From Prevotella sp. (GTDB lineage Bacteria; Bacteroidota; Bacteroidia; Bacteroidales; Bacteroidaceae), in assembly GCA_020026195.1 (NCBI GenBank), contig JAHHQW010000003.1:1-64000 (forward strand): a DNA stretch of 64,000 nt, in the 5' to 3' direction. Made by a program: the position numbers and the translations under genes. Within the stretch, counting starts at the first letter, position 1. Each line of letters starts with the position of its first letter. Below are positions 1 to 7,521 of the stretch, piece after piece. The notes below the pieces were generated by a model, which saw nothing but the letters and a program-made list of their open reading frames with translations, had not been told where the DNA came from and did not search any database.

Positions 1-37
1 TTTTAGAATCGCTAAGCTATATGGCTATCCCCATTGA

Positions 38-256
38 TTATCTACTGAGCCTCTTCTTCACGGCACGGCTGTCCGCCCGCATGTATGCCGCATGCTTTAT
101 CCGGAAGGTGTCTTTCAGTCCCAGGTAAAGTAATGATTTCATAATCACGTCTTCTTGTTCTCGTATCAAAGCTCTAGGACAAAATTCTTCATAGTAAGTT
201 TTTTTGTCTATAAGAATGCGTATTCCGGACGAATACGTTTTACGTCCATCCGTCAT
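38..256 (-). CDS. small hypothetical protein, 72 aa
   Basis: This is a short open frame with an ATG start and a charged, basic C-terminus (ends RAVKKRLSR). I do not recognise a family, and no signal peptide or membrane segment is visible. It has a normal amino-acid mix, including a plausible helical stretch (DVIMKSLLYLGLKDTFR), which makes it more gene-like than the other short frames nearby. It lies at the outer end of a decayed AT-rich segment, so it could equally be the tail of a broken gene. Coding status is uncertain. Confidence 0.35.
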   Translation of the reverse strand: MTDGRKTYSSGIRILIDKKTYYEEFCPRALIREQEDVIMKSLLYLGLKDTFRIKHAAYMRADSRAVKKRLSR

Positions 257-842
257 TCATATTTTACCAAATGTTCTTTATCAAAAGACTGCATGGATGT
301 CGCCTCTTAAATTTATGGCAGTATGGTCTTCTACGTTACCGGATGATATTGCAATCAACATATGAATGTACGTGTATGATAGGTATATATATTCACGTGT
401 ATGTTTTAACGAGTATGTGCGTTTCAGTGGACAGTCACGTGTGTGATTGTGCTGATGATACGACAGTCAGTGTATAATGAAAAGTATACTGATTGTTTCT
501 CTGACCGAATGTCTTTAATATCCCTTGTAAAATTACAATTCCTTGAAATACTGTAAACTATAAGTGTTTTTCCTGAGGTGTGTGTTATATAGTTATCTGT
601 CGTCTCTTATTCACATTATATGTTGATTCATGTAGCCACTCGTATTTATGTATCTACAAAAAGTCAATATTTTAGAGATAATCGTTGATTTGTTTACCTG
701 TATATTTACTTATGTCAATATGACAGAATATTTTCCCAACTATAATATAGTATTTGCATGACTTCCCCAATTCACTAATATGATCTACAGTTATTGCAAT
801 AATGATTTAATATTTGTTTATAATATGAACATCGGAGATTGT
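257..842. other. AT-rich stretch with no convincing gene
   Basis: About 590 bases separate the small frame at the left edge from the first recognisable umuC homology. The only open frame (271-477, plus strand) is Cys- and Tyr-rich and looks non-coding. I see no RNA gene, terminator or clear promoter. Its character matches the decaying island around it. Confidence 0.5.
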
Positions 843-865
843 AAGGCTTGCTGAGTTAAGAATAA

Positions 866-2038
866 GGTGATGGATGTATCGTAGCCTTAATTCCTGAAGC
901 AAAAATATTGGGACTGTACAGAGGAAATCTGTTGTTTAAGGTGAAGGATATCGTACGTGCTAATAACGTAAGGATATTCTCTACAAATATGCAGTTATAT
1001 GCAGCAATGAATAAGAGGGTGACAAATATCCTTAGAAAATCAGTAGCGCACGTTGAAAATTACAGTATCGATGAGAGCTTCTGTTATCTTGATGGCTATG
1101 AAAGACTGTATAACCTCGAAGACTTTATGATGGATATTGCTGATAGAATAAAACTTTGTACAGATATACCGGTAAGTGTATGTGTAGCTCCTTCTAAGAC
1201 GCTTGCAAAGATGGGTAGTAAGTTCGCAAAGAAGTACAAGGGATATCGTAGCGTATGTATGATAGATAATGAAGAGAAACGTCGCAAGGCTCTCTCTATG
1301 TTTGAACTTGCTGATATATGGGGAATAGGAAGGTAGACGCTCGCTAAATTAAACTATTATGGCATCAGTACTCCTCTTGAATTTGCAGATAAAAGCGAGT
1401 CATGGGTAAGAAGCAGATTTTATAAGCTGGCACAACAAACATGGCTCGAACTAAACGGTATACCCTGCATTGATACGAGCGAGGTAATCAGGAATCAGAA
1501 TATATGTACCTGTAGAAGTTTTGGTGAGATGATAACAGACCTTCCTTCTCTTAAAGCATTGGTAGCTACGTTTGCAAGCAGCTGTAGTAATAAATTAAGA
1601 GCCCTGAATGCTTGTGCCGGATCAGTGACGGTATTTATATATAGCAATAGGTTCAGATAGGATTTGAAGCAGTATGGAAATGCAGCAACACATTATTTCG
1701 AAATACCTACATCAGATACACTCGAAATCACAAAGGCTGCGTTAGAATTACTGCAAGATATATACAGAGAGGGTATATATTACAAGAAATCAGGTGTTAT
1801 AGTAAGCAACATATGTGACAACTCCGCAATCCAGCAGAACTTATTCGATGACATTACAAACAAAAAAGAACGTAATGAATTGATGAAGGCTATTGATATG
1901 TTGAATCATCGTTACGGACCCAAAACGATTAGACTATCAGCAGAGGGAGAGGATAAGCAGTCATGGAAGGTAAAGTGTGAGAACAAAAGTCCCAACTACC
2001 TAACGGATATAAAAGAGGTGCTGACGATACGGATATAG
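866..2038 (+). pseudogene. umuC: umuC-like Y-family DNA polymerase (Pol V catalytic subunit), 5'-truncated, two amber stops
   Basis: One continuous reading frame shows UmuC homology from roughly residue 30 to the C-terminus of a family whose members are about 420 aa. Visible motifs are DGCIVA near the start, the palm motif YSIDESFCYLD, SVCVAPSKTLAKMGSKFAKK, the HhH region ELADIWGIGR, then SRSFGEM-like CRSFGEMITDL and KKSGVIVSNI. The frame is broken by TAG at 1334-1336 and again at 1658-1660, with no shift of frame at either. The N-terminal part, including the first catalytic Asp and the start codon, is missing. Weak similarity to the KPVVVLSNN region can be traced back to about 843, but with a one-base loss and stops. 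I read it as a pseudogene. Stop-codon recoding is discussed among the findings. Confidence 0.85.
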
Positions 2039-2096
2039 ATGGATATTGGGCTTTATATTTAATTATGTTTATGTATTAATAGTTATAAAATATTAC

Positions 2097-2104
2097 TATC
2101 TTTG
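2097..2104 (+). promoter_or_regulatory. possible -7 box ahead of the DUF2971 gene
   Basis: TATCTTTG matches the Bacteroidetes TAnnTTTG -7 element. No clear TTTG -33 element is present at the right distance. The box is about 185 bases from the DUF2971 start, so the assignment is tentative. Confidence 0.3.
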
Positions 2105-2180
2105 TATTAGCACAATTAAATATGAAAGCATAATAGCTTATATATAATCAAAGGAGAAATTGTAGAAAGGAGGAACGGCA

Positions 2181-2276
2181 ATTGGCTTTAATGAGAAATT
2201 AAAACTAATAATATTTGCTGATCATAATAAGGAATTTGAGATTCCAAACGCTTTGTATATGAATCTTATGAAATAA
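2181..2276 (+). other. short coding-like fragment of unknown origin
   Basis: Just downstream of a GGAGG-like sequence, one frame reads GFNEKLKLIIFADHNKEFEI and continues to a stop at 2274-2276. The composition is protein-like, but there is no ATG at its 5' end. It may be a gene remnant or chance. Confidence 0.2.
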
Positions 2277-2289
2277 ATATGTGTAAATT

Positions 2290-3378
2290 ATGGTAGAATT
2301 AGAAAATATAAAAGAATTACAAAATATATATTCAGAGGTGATTCGTAAAGAGGAATCTTTTGATGTGTTAAAATCTAAACTGAGCAAATATGAAACAATA
2401 GTGCCAACATGGGTATTTTATTTGTATGCTTTTTTCTTATACAAGAAATTATTATATAAACAAGCTGCTGAAATGATGGACAAAGCTATTTATTTGCTAA
2501 ATGTAAAAGTTGATCTTCACCCCGAAGATTTATACACAAAGGATAGGTTATTTCAAAAGAATCTATATCTTTTAGCAGGAGAAATATACGCATATAATAA
2601 AGAGCATGATAAGTCGCTTAAAGCATTCGAAAATTATGAAATAGCTACATTACATATCAAGAGTATAGAGAATGAATATAGTTTTTTGTCATTTAGAAAA
2701 TTTAATGAATACACATTATCAGATTTGATAAATAATGAAATTACTGTGTGCAATCCTAGTGTTATGAACGATCCTTATGACACTCTTATGTTAATATGGG
2801 GAGAGTTTTTGGAAAAACAAAAATACGAGAACGAAAAGTGTTTGCAGATTCCAATAATGTTTGAAGCGTTTAAATCATATCGTATTCGCTCATTTACACG
2901 CGTTTTAGATAAAAATGCAAGAGAAATGGTTGGAAATACTTTGATGTGGTCGCATTATGCTGATAATCATAGAGGATTTTGCATCAACTACAAGTTCTCT
3001 AAAGAGTTCTTAAATATTAATGAAAAACGAAGGGTTGTAAGATGCCGGGCAATAGAATATGTAAATAATGACCATGTGATTAATTTGGAAAAAGAAGAAT
3101 TAAATACCACAATTGCATTATGTACAAAGGACATTTATTGGTCATATGAAAATGAAGTCAGACTAATTACGTACGAACCAGGTATTAAAGGTGATTTTCA
3201 TACAATCCCATTAGACAAAAATTCATGTATAGAAAGTATATATTTTGGTTATAAATGCCCTGAAAAACATATAAATACGATAAAAAAATTGTTAGCAGGT
3301 CAAGAAAACATAAGATATTATAAAATGCAATCCGATTATACGGATGTATATAATTTAAAATCAAAAGATTTATTGTAA
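2290..3378 (+). CDS. DUF2971 domain protein with N-terminal helical repeats, 362 aa
   Basis: Residues 1 to about 125 are helical and resemble TPR-like repeats (YLLAGEIYAYNKEHDKSLKAF). From about residue 133 the protein matches DUF2971: an FRKF start, VCNPSVMNDPYD, then WSHYADNHRGFCINY and later a YWSYENEVRLI segment. The biochemical role of DUF2971 is not established to my knowledge. The gene is strongly AT-rich, is intact, and lies 87 bases upstream of a membrane-anchored nuclease on the same strand, inside an island next to tRNA-Pro. A role in defence or island maintenance is inference from that setting only. No signal peptide or TM segment is seen, so it is probably cytoplasmic. Confidence 0.75.
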   Translation: MVELENIKELQNIYSEVIRKEESFDVLKSKLSKYETIVPTWVFYLYAFFLYKKLLYKQAAEMMDKAIYLLNVKVDLHPEDLYTKDRLFQKNLYLLAGEIYAYNKEHDKSLKAFENYEIATLHIKSIENEYSFLSFRKFNEYTLSDLINNEITVCNPSVMNDPYDTLMLIWGEFLEKQKYENEKCLQIPIMFEAFKSYRIRSFTRVLDKNAREMVGNTLMWSHYADNHRGFCINYKFSKEFLNINEKRRVVRCRAIEYVNNDHVINLEKEELNTTIALCTKDIYWSYENEVRLITYEPGIKGDFHTIPLDKNSCIESIYFGYKCPEKHINTIKKLLAGQENIRYYKMQSDYTDVYNLKSKDLL

Positions 3379-3465
3379 ATGCTACACATTCTTAATTTTA
3401 TACTGATTTATAAAGCATATAATCTATATTATCGTTGATAAATTAAATAATTATTATTAGTTCAT

Positions 3466-4755
3466 ATGAATAATCGATTCATTTATATAGTTTCATGGGG
3501 ATGTTGTATACTTATAATTATACTATTAGTAGGAAATTTTAGTGCTTTCCTATCTATAATGTATAAAAATAAAATTGAGGTTAACACACTTGGAGTATTG
3601 ATAGTTATACTTCTAATATGTTTCACTTATATTGCATTATATATACAGGGTAAACATTATATGCATAGTTTAGAAAAAAAAGAAGATGAGTTCTATGAAG
3701 AAAAGAGATCTATGGAAATAGATCATTTCCATGAAGTGAAAAAGATTGAAACCTTACTTCAAAAAGAGAAAGAACGTTGCGTTACTCTAAAATCAGTTTT
3801 ACAATCTACTGTGCCATTTAAACTTTCAGCTTCTATGTATTCAGATCTTACGGCATCTATTTATAAAAAGGAAGAAGATATTTTAAAATACAAGTCCCAT
3901 CCTGCGCGAACAGCTGCAAATGTTGTTTCTGAACTAAAAGAAAAAACGAAAGAAGTAGAATGTCAGTACAAAGAAATGCTATATAAATACGAAACACTCA
4001 TGTCATTGTTTCCAGAGTTAGAAAAATATGTAGAAGATATAAATTATATAAAAGAAGGAGATATAGCAAAAAGTATTGATGAAGTTAAAAAAGACTATGA
4101 CAGGGTGCGTGATTGGATTACAGCAGATGAATATAAAAAGTTGTCTTTGGAAGAAAAGAATCAACGTGCATTGGACAATTATTTAAAGAGAAAAAGGACA
4201 CCAAAAGAGATTGGAGATGATTACGAAATGTATGTTGGCTGGCTTTTAAGAAACAAAGGTTATGAAACTGAGATGTTTGGACTAAAGCATGGTTTAGATG
4301 ATTTAGGAAGAGATATTATTGCGATTAAAAAAGATAATTTATTTAATAATTTAAATGAAATACTAATTATCCAATGTAAGAGGTGGAGTCAAAATAAGGA
4401 GATACATGAAAATGTTATCTGTCAGCTTTTTGGAACTACTATACAGTATATCATTAAACACAAAGATGTCTTAGGAAGCAAAATAAAGGTGTATCCACTT
4501 CTTGTAACAACTGCACCTTTAAGCAATACGGCTCAAAAATTTGCAGACTTTTTACATGTAAGGGTAAAAATAATACCAATGGGTGAATATCCAAGGATAA
4601 AATGTAATATTAACAATGGTAATAAAATATATCACCTACCATTTGACCAACAGTATAAGACAGCTGAAATAAAAGATAAAGGAGAGTTTTATGCATTTAC
4701 TGTAAAAGAAGCTATGAATAAAGGTTTCCGTAGGGCATATAAATGGTATGGATAA
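3466..4755 (+). CDS. membrane-anchored Mrr-type restriction endonuclease-like protein, 429 aa
   Basis: Two predicted TM helices (about residues 6-31 and 42-61) are followed by a long charged coiled coil (about 65-185). A PD-(D/E)xK nuclease domain of Mrr type covers about residues 246-375. Candidate active-site residues are E254, D283 in DDLGRDIIA, and Q303-x-K305 in IIQCKRW. The C-terminal 40 residues (KIYHLPFDQQ, then EFYAFTVKEAMNKGFRRA) resemble the small YHxP...Y...G.(F/W)...EA...G(F/Y)R.A module appended to some nucleases. The family cleaves DNA, often recognising modified bases, but this member's target is unknown. The gene is AT-rich, intact and paired with the DUF2971 gene upstream. 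It is most likely a defence protein of a mobile island. Confidence 0.8.
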   Translation: MNNRFIYIVSWGCCILIIILLVGNFSAFLSIMYKNKIEVNTLGVLIVILLICFTYIALYIQGKHYMHSLEKKEDEFYEEKRSMEIDHFHEVKKIETLLQKEKERCVTLKSVLQSTVPFKLSASMYSDLTASIYKKEEDILKYKSHPARTAANVVSELKEKTKEVECQYKEMLYKYETLMSLFPELEKYVEDINYIKEGDIAKSIDEVKKDYDRVRDWITADEYKKLSLEEKNQRALDNYLKRKRTPKEIGDDYEMYVGWLLRNKGYETEMFGLKHGLDDLGRDIIAIKKDNLFNNLNEILIIQCKRWSQNKEIHENVICQLFGTTIQYIIKHKDVLGSKIKVYPLLVTTAPLSNTAQKFADFLHVRVKIIPMGEYPRIKCNINNGNKIYHLPFDQQYKTAEIKDKGEFYAFTVKEAMNKGFRRAYKWYG

Positions 4756-4851
4756 AGGTGATATCTGCTGTTGGATAAAATATGTGTTTTGATATGCAAA
4801 AGGGTAGTCTTGTCTATACTCTCCCTCACGTGTACCTTATATAAAAATGAA

Positions 4852-5475
4852 TTACAATAGGCTTTTCATAGCTTCATCAACTTGCTGGTTGTCGAATTTG
4901 CTAAGATATATCTCTGTAGTTTTAATATCTTGGTGCCCTAAATCTTGAGAAATTATACCTATGTTCACTCCAAACTTCTTAAGGATAGTAGCGAAGGAAT
5001 GATGTGCTCATATGTTGTAACGGTAGCTTCAATATTCAGTATTTTTGCGATTCCTTTCAGCTCTTGGTTTACACGGTGGCAGATTTTATGCACTCTGTCA
5101 TACTTCTGAACATGTGTAACATGAACTTTATAATCCAAAATCGGAATAAATATTTTGCTCTTTTGCGGTAAGAAGAATACTTGCTGATAAGTCTTTTTGC
5201 CTTATCACATAAAAGATTGTTGATGCTGTTGTGAATCTTCTGTCTCAGGTACATTAGTTGTCCTCTACGATATTTTCAGCTGTAAGGTTAGCAATGTCTA
5301 CAAACGAGATTCCACTGCAAAGGTATGAGAATACGAATAAATCATGAGCTAACAAACCGAGGCTTTTGTACGTCGATTTACCTGACTGTGAGATTCTTAG
5401 CATTAGGGGTGCTCACCATTTGCCAAGGTCTTACTCTTGTAGCAGATGACAGAAACATTTGTTCTTATTGTACAT
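4852..5475 (-). pseudogene. tyrosine-family integrase, frameshifted and internally deleted
   Basis: The minus strand between the nuclease gene and tRNA-Pro carries pieces of a Bacteroidetes tyrosine recombinase in several frames. An N-terminal arm-type region (NVSVICYKSKTLANGEH, then after a one-base loss PLMLRISQSGKSTYKSLGL) runs straight into a catalytic-domain piece (HDLFVFSYLCSGISFVDIAN). The central core-binding region is therefore deleted. Further shifts precede LRQKIHNSINNLLCDKA and ILDYKVHVTHVQKYDRVHK. A last piece has a stop just before HHSFATILKKFGVNI, then LGHQDIKTTEIYLSKFD and the true C-terminus. The final block carries the HxxxR-like (here HHSF, R lost) and LGH/Tyr motifs. It sits immediately 3' of the tRNA gene, as expected for an integrase of a tRNA-targeted island, and is clearly dead. 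Confidence 0.85.
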
Positions 5476-5563
5476 TTCTGGTTTAATTCTCGGTTTAATT
5501 TTTAGCTTAAGAACCAGTAAAAAATACTATTTTTCGATATATGTATTCGAAAAGTATAAACAC

Positions 5564-5598
5564 AAAAAAAGCATTGAAAGTTATTCACTAACAATGCC
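5564..5598 (-). terminator. Rho-independent terminator of tRNA-Pro
   Basis: On the minus strand, GGCATTG pairs with CAATGC across a loop of about 15 bases, followed directly by a run of seven T. It lies 11 bases past the tRNA 3' end. Confidence 0.7.
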
Positions 5599-5608
5599 TT
5601 GCATTTTG

Positions 5609-5683
5609 TCGGGATGACTAGATTCGAACTAGCGACCACACGCCCCCCAGACGCGTACTCTAACCGGACTGAGCTACATCCCG
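5609..5683 (-). tRNA. tRNA-Pro, anticodon GGG
   Basis: A full cloverleaf can be drawn on the minus strand. The acceptor stem CGGGATG pairs with CATCCCG. A D-arm is present, and the anticodon loop CTGGGGG places GGG at positions 34-36 with G37, as is usual for proline. The T-arm contains GTTCGAATC. The discriminator base is A and CCA is not encoded. A decayed integrase lies just downstream, so this gene is the likely integration target of the island to its left. Confidence 0.93.
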
Positions 5684-5702
5684 TATTTCTTGAATGCGAG
5701 TG

Positions 5703-5734
5703 CAAAGGTATGTATTATTGTGCATATTTGCAAA
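5703..5734 (-). promoter_or_regulatory. promoter of tRNA-Pro
   Basis: On the minus strand, TTTG (5734-5731), 20 bases, then TACCTTTG (5710-5703) matches the Bacteroidetes sigma-70-type consensus exactly. The -7 box ends 19 bases before the tRNA 5' end. Confidence 0.75.
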
Positions 5735-5778
5735 TAAATTGCCAACTATTTTCAGAAAAACAAAAAAACAAGTACATT

Positions 5779-5810
5779 TTTGTGTATAACGATATAAATT
5801 CTTATTTTTG
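5779..5810 (+). promoter_or_regulatory. promoter of the aroA operon
   Basis: TTTG at 5779-5782, a 20-base spacer, and TATTTTTG at 5803-5810 form a consensus Bacteroidetes promoter. The box ends 28 bases before the aroA start codon. Confidence 0.7.
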
Positions 5811-5838
5811 CAACGTAAAGTAAAGTGATAAACCTAAT

Positions 5839-7092
5839 ATGAAATATACATTATATGCTCCTAATAAGATATGTGGTGATATAAATCTGCCTTCATCTAA
5901 AAGTATCAGTAACAGAGCATTAATAATATGGGCTCTTACGGATGGCGGGATACTTCCAGAGAATCTGTCTGTATGTGATGACACACAGGTAATGATAGAT
6001 GCTCTCAAAAGTACAGAGCCGGTAGTAGATATTAAGGCAGCCGGTACTTCAATGCGATTTCTCACGGCTTATTTTGCGGTAACTCCGGGAACTCGCATTC
6101 TTACAGGAACAGAGAGAATGAAACATCGTCCTATAGGAATACTTGTTGATGCGCTGCGATATATGGGTGCAGACATAGAATATTTAGAGGAAGAAGGATA
6201 TCCTCCACTGAAGATAACAGGCAAACATCTGTATTGCAGACCTCTTTCTATTCCAGGAAATGTAAGTTCTCAGTTTATTACAGCCCTCCTTCTTATAGCA
6301 CCTACTTTAGACGAGCCTTTAAGCATCCAGCTTTTAGATGATGTCGTTTCAAAACCATATATAGATCTTACCAGATGCATCATGTCGCAGTTTGGGGCAG
6401 ATGTAGAATGGACCGATGTTGATACAATAACAGTAACTCCCGGAAAGTATAAACCCCTTAAGTTTGTCATTGAAAATGACTGGAGTGCAGCGTCCTACTG
6501 GTATGAAGTATTAGCATTGTGCGACAGCTATGATTCGGAAGTTAATTTCACAGGACTGCAAGACGGCTCAAGACAAGGCGATTCTGTTGTAAGATATATG
6601 TTCAGTCTGTTAGGAGTAAAGACGGCATTTACAACCGATAAGGAAACAGGAAGTCAGACAATGACGATAACACGTCATAACTGCATCCTTCCGCGTCTTG
6701 AATACGATTTTAGTAACCAGCCCGATCAGGTACAGGCATTTGTAGCCTGCTGTGCTGCGTTAGATATTCAGTTTAAGTTTACCGGAATATCGACTCTCAG
6801 ATTAAAGGAAACCGACCGAATAAAGGCGATGAAGGCCGAGATGCTGAAATTAGGTATCGTTCTTACAGAAGAAGACGGTAATACACTTAGCTGGGATGGA
6901 AAGAAAACAAAAGCCGACGATCATATCGTGATAGATACCTATGACGACCACCGTATGGCAATGGCCTTTGCACCGCTTTCAATAAAATATCCCGGACTTA
7001 CCATTAACAATCCCGAAGTAGTGTCCAAATCATATCCGACCTTCTGGGAAGACCTTGAGAAAGTAGGTTTTGAGATAAGAAAAGAAGAATAA
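5839..7092 (+). CDS. aroA: 3-phosphoshikimate 1-carboxyvinyltransferase (EPSP synthase)
   Basis: AroA joins phosphoenolpyruvate to shikimate 3-phosphate in the chorismate pathway for aromatic amino acids and folate. The 417-aa length fits the cytoplasmic enzyme. Visible motifs are the substrate-binding SKSISNRAL (about residues 20-28), GTSMRFLTAYF in place of the common NAGTAMRFLT, and DDHRMAMAFAP (about 369-379) near the C-terminus. It is the first gene after a consensus promoter. Only 8 bases separate it from the small membrane-protein gene that follows, so it probably heads a transcript running through to tsaE. Confidence 0.95.
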   Translation: MKYTLYAPNKICGDINLPSSKSISNRALIIWALTDGGILPENLSVCDDTQVMIDALKSTEPVVDIKAAGTSMRFLTAYFAVTPGTRILTGTERMKHRPIGILVDALRYMGADIEYLEEEGYPPLKITGKHLYCRPLSIPGNVSSQFITALLLIAPTLDEPLSIQLLDDVVSKPYIDLTRCIMSQFGADVEWTDVDTITVTPGKYKPLKFVIENDWSAASYWYEVLALCDSYDSEVNFTGLQDGSRQGDSVVRYMFSLLGVKTAFTTDKETGSQTMTITRHNCILPRLEYDFSNQPDQVQAFVACCAALDIQFKFTGISTLRLKETDRIKAMKAEMLKLGIVLTEEDGNTLSWDGKKTKADDHIVIDTYDDHRMAMAFAPLSIKYPGLTINNPEVVSKSYPTFWEDLEKVGFEIRKEE

Positions 7093-7100
7093 TTTAAAAT

Positions 7101-7508
7101 ATGTTGTGGGTTACAATATCAGTTTTCGTATTTTTAGCGTTTCTAATAATATTAGCGGTCCATATCGGAAAGAAACATCCGTCAGAGACCGATGAGGGAG
7201 AAGAAACGCAGCAGCCTCCAGCCCTTGGCGAAAGTGCGTCATGTTCTTCATGTTCGCTCGAAGGATGTACAGGAACCTGTATTACCGATGAATACGAAGA
7301 ACCAGAATATTTCGATGACGAAGAACTTGACCGATTCAGAGGCAGGCATTCGTCAGAATACACCGACAAGGAGGCTGAAGAATTCAGGGACATCCTTTAT
7401 TCAATGCGTCAGGAAGAAGTCCGCGACTGGTTTAAGAGTCTCAATCAGCGCAGCATCGAAGTTCCCGACCAGATAAAAGACGAACTGATTTTAATGTTAG
7501 AAAACTGA
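7101..7508 (+). CDS. small Cys-rich membrane protein, conserved type, 135 aa
   Basis: An N-terminal hydrophobic helix (about residues 2-22) is followed by a linker with a Cys cluster (CSSCSLEGCTGTC, about residues 48-60). An acidic, probably helical tail contains EYFDDEELDRFRGR and VPDQIKDELILML. Similar proteins occur next to aroA in other Bacteroidales as I recall, but I cannot name a function. The Cys cluster could bind a metal. It is tightly spaced between aroA and sprE, so it is co-transcribed with them. Confidence 0.75.
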   Translation: MLWVTISVFVFLAFLIILAVHIGKKHPSETDEGEETQQPPALGESASCSSCSLEGCTGTCITDEYEEPEYFDDEELDRFRGRHSSEYTDKEAEEFRDILYSMRQEEVRDWFKSLNQRSIEVPDQIKDELILMLEN

Positions 7509-7521
7509 TAAAAGAAAAATA

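Noticed and set aside
271..477. 68-codon open frame on the plus strand near the left edge
   Set aside because: Cys/Tyr/Val-rich composition, no family, and AT-rich spacer setting; reads as chance.
866..2038. A functional, TAG-recoded umuC
   Set aside because: The 5' end with the start codon and first catalytic Asp is missing, and the second TAG falls where Glu is usual, so ordinary decay explains it better.
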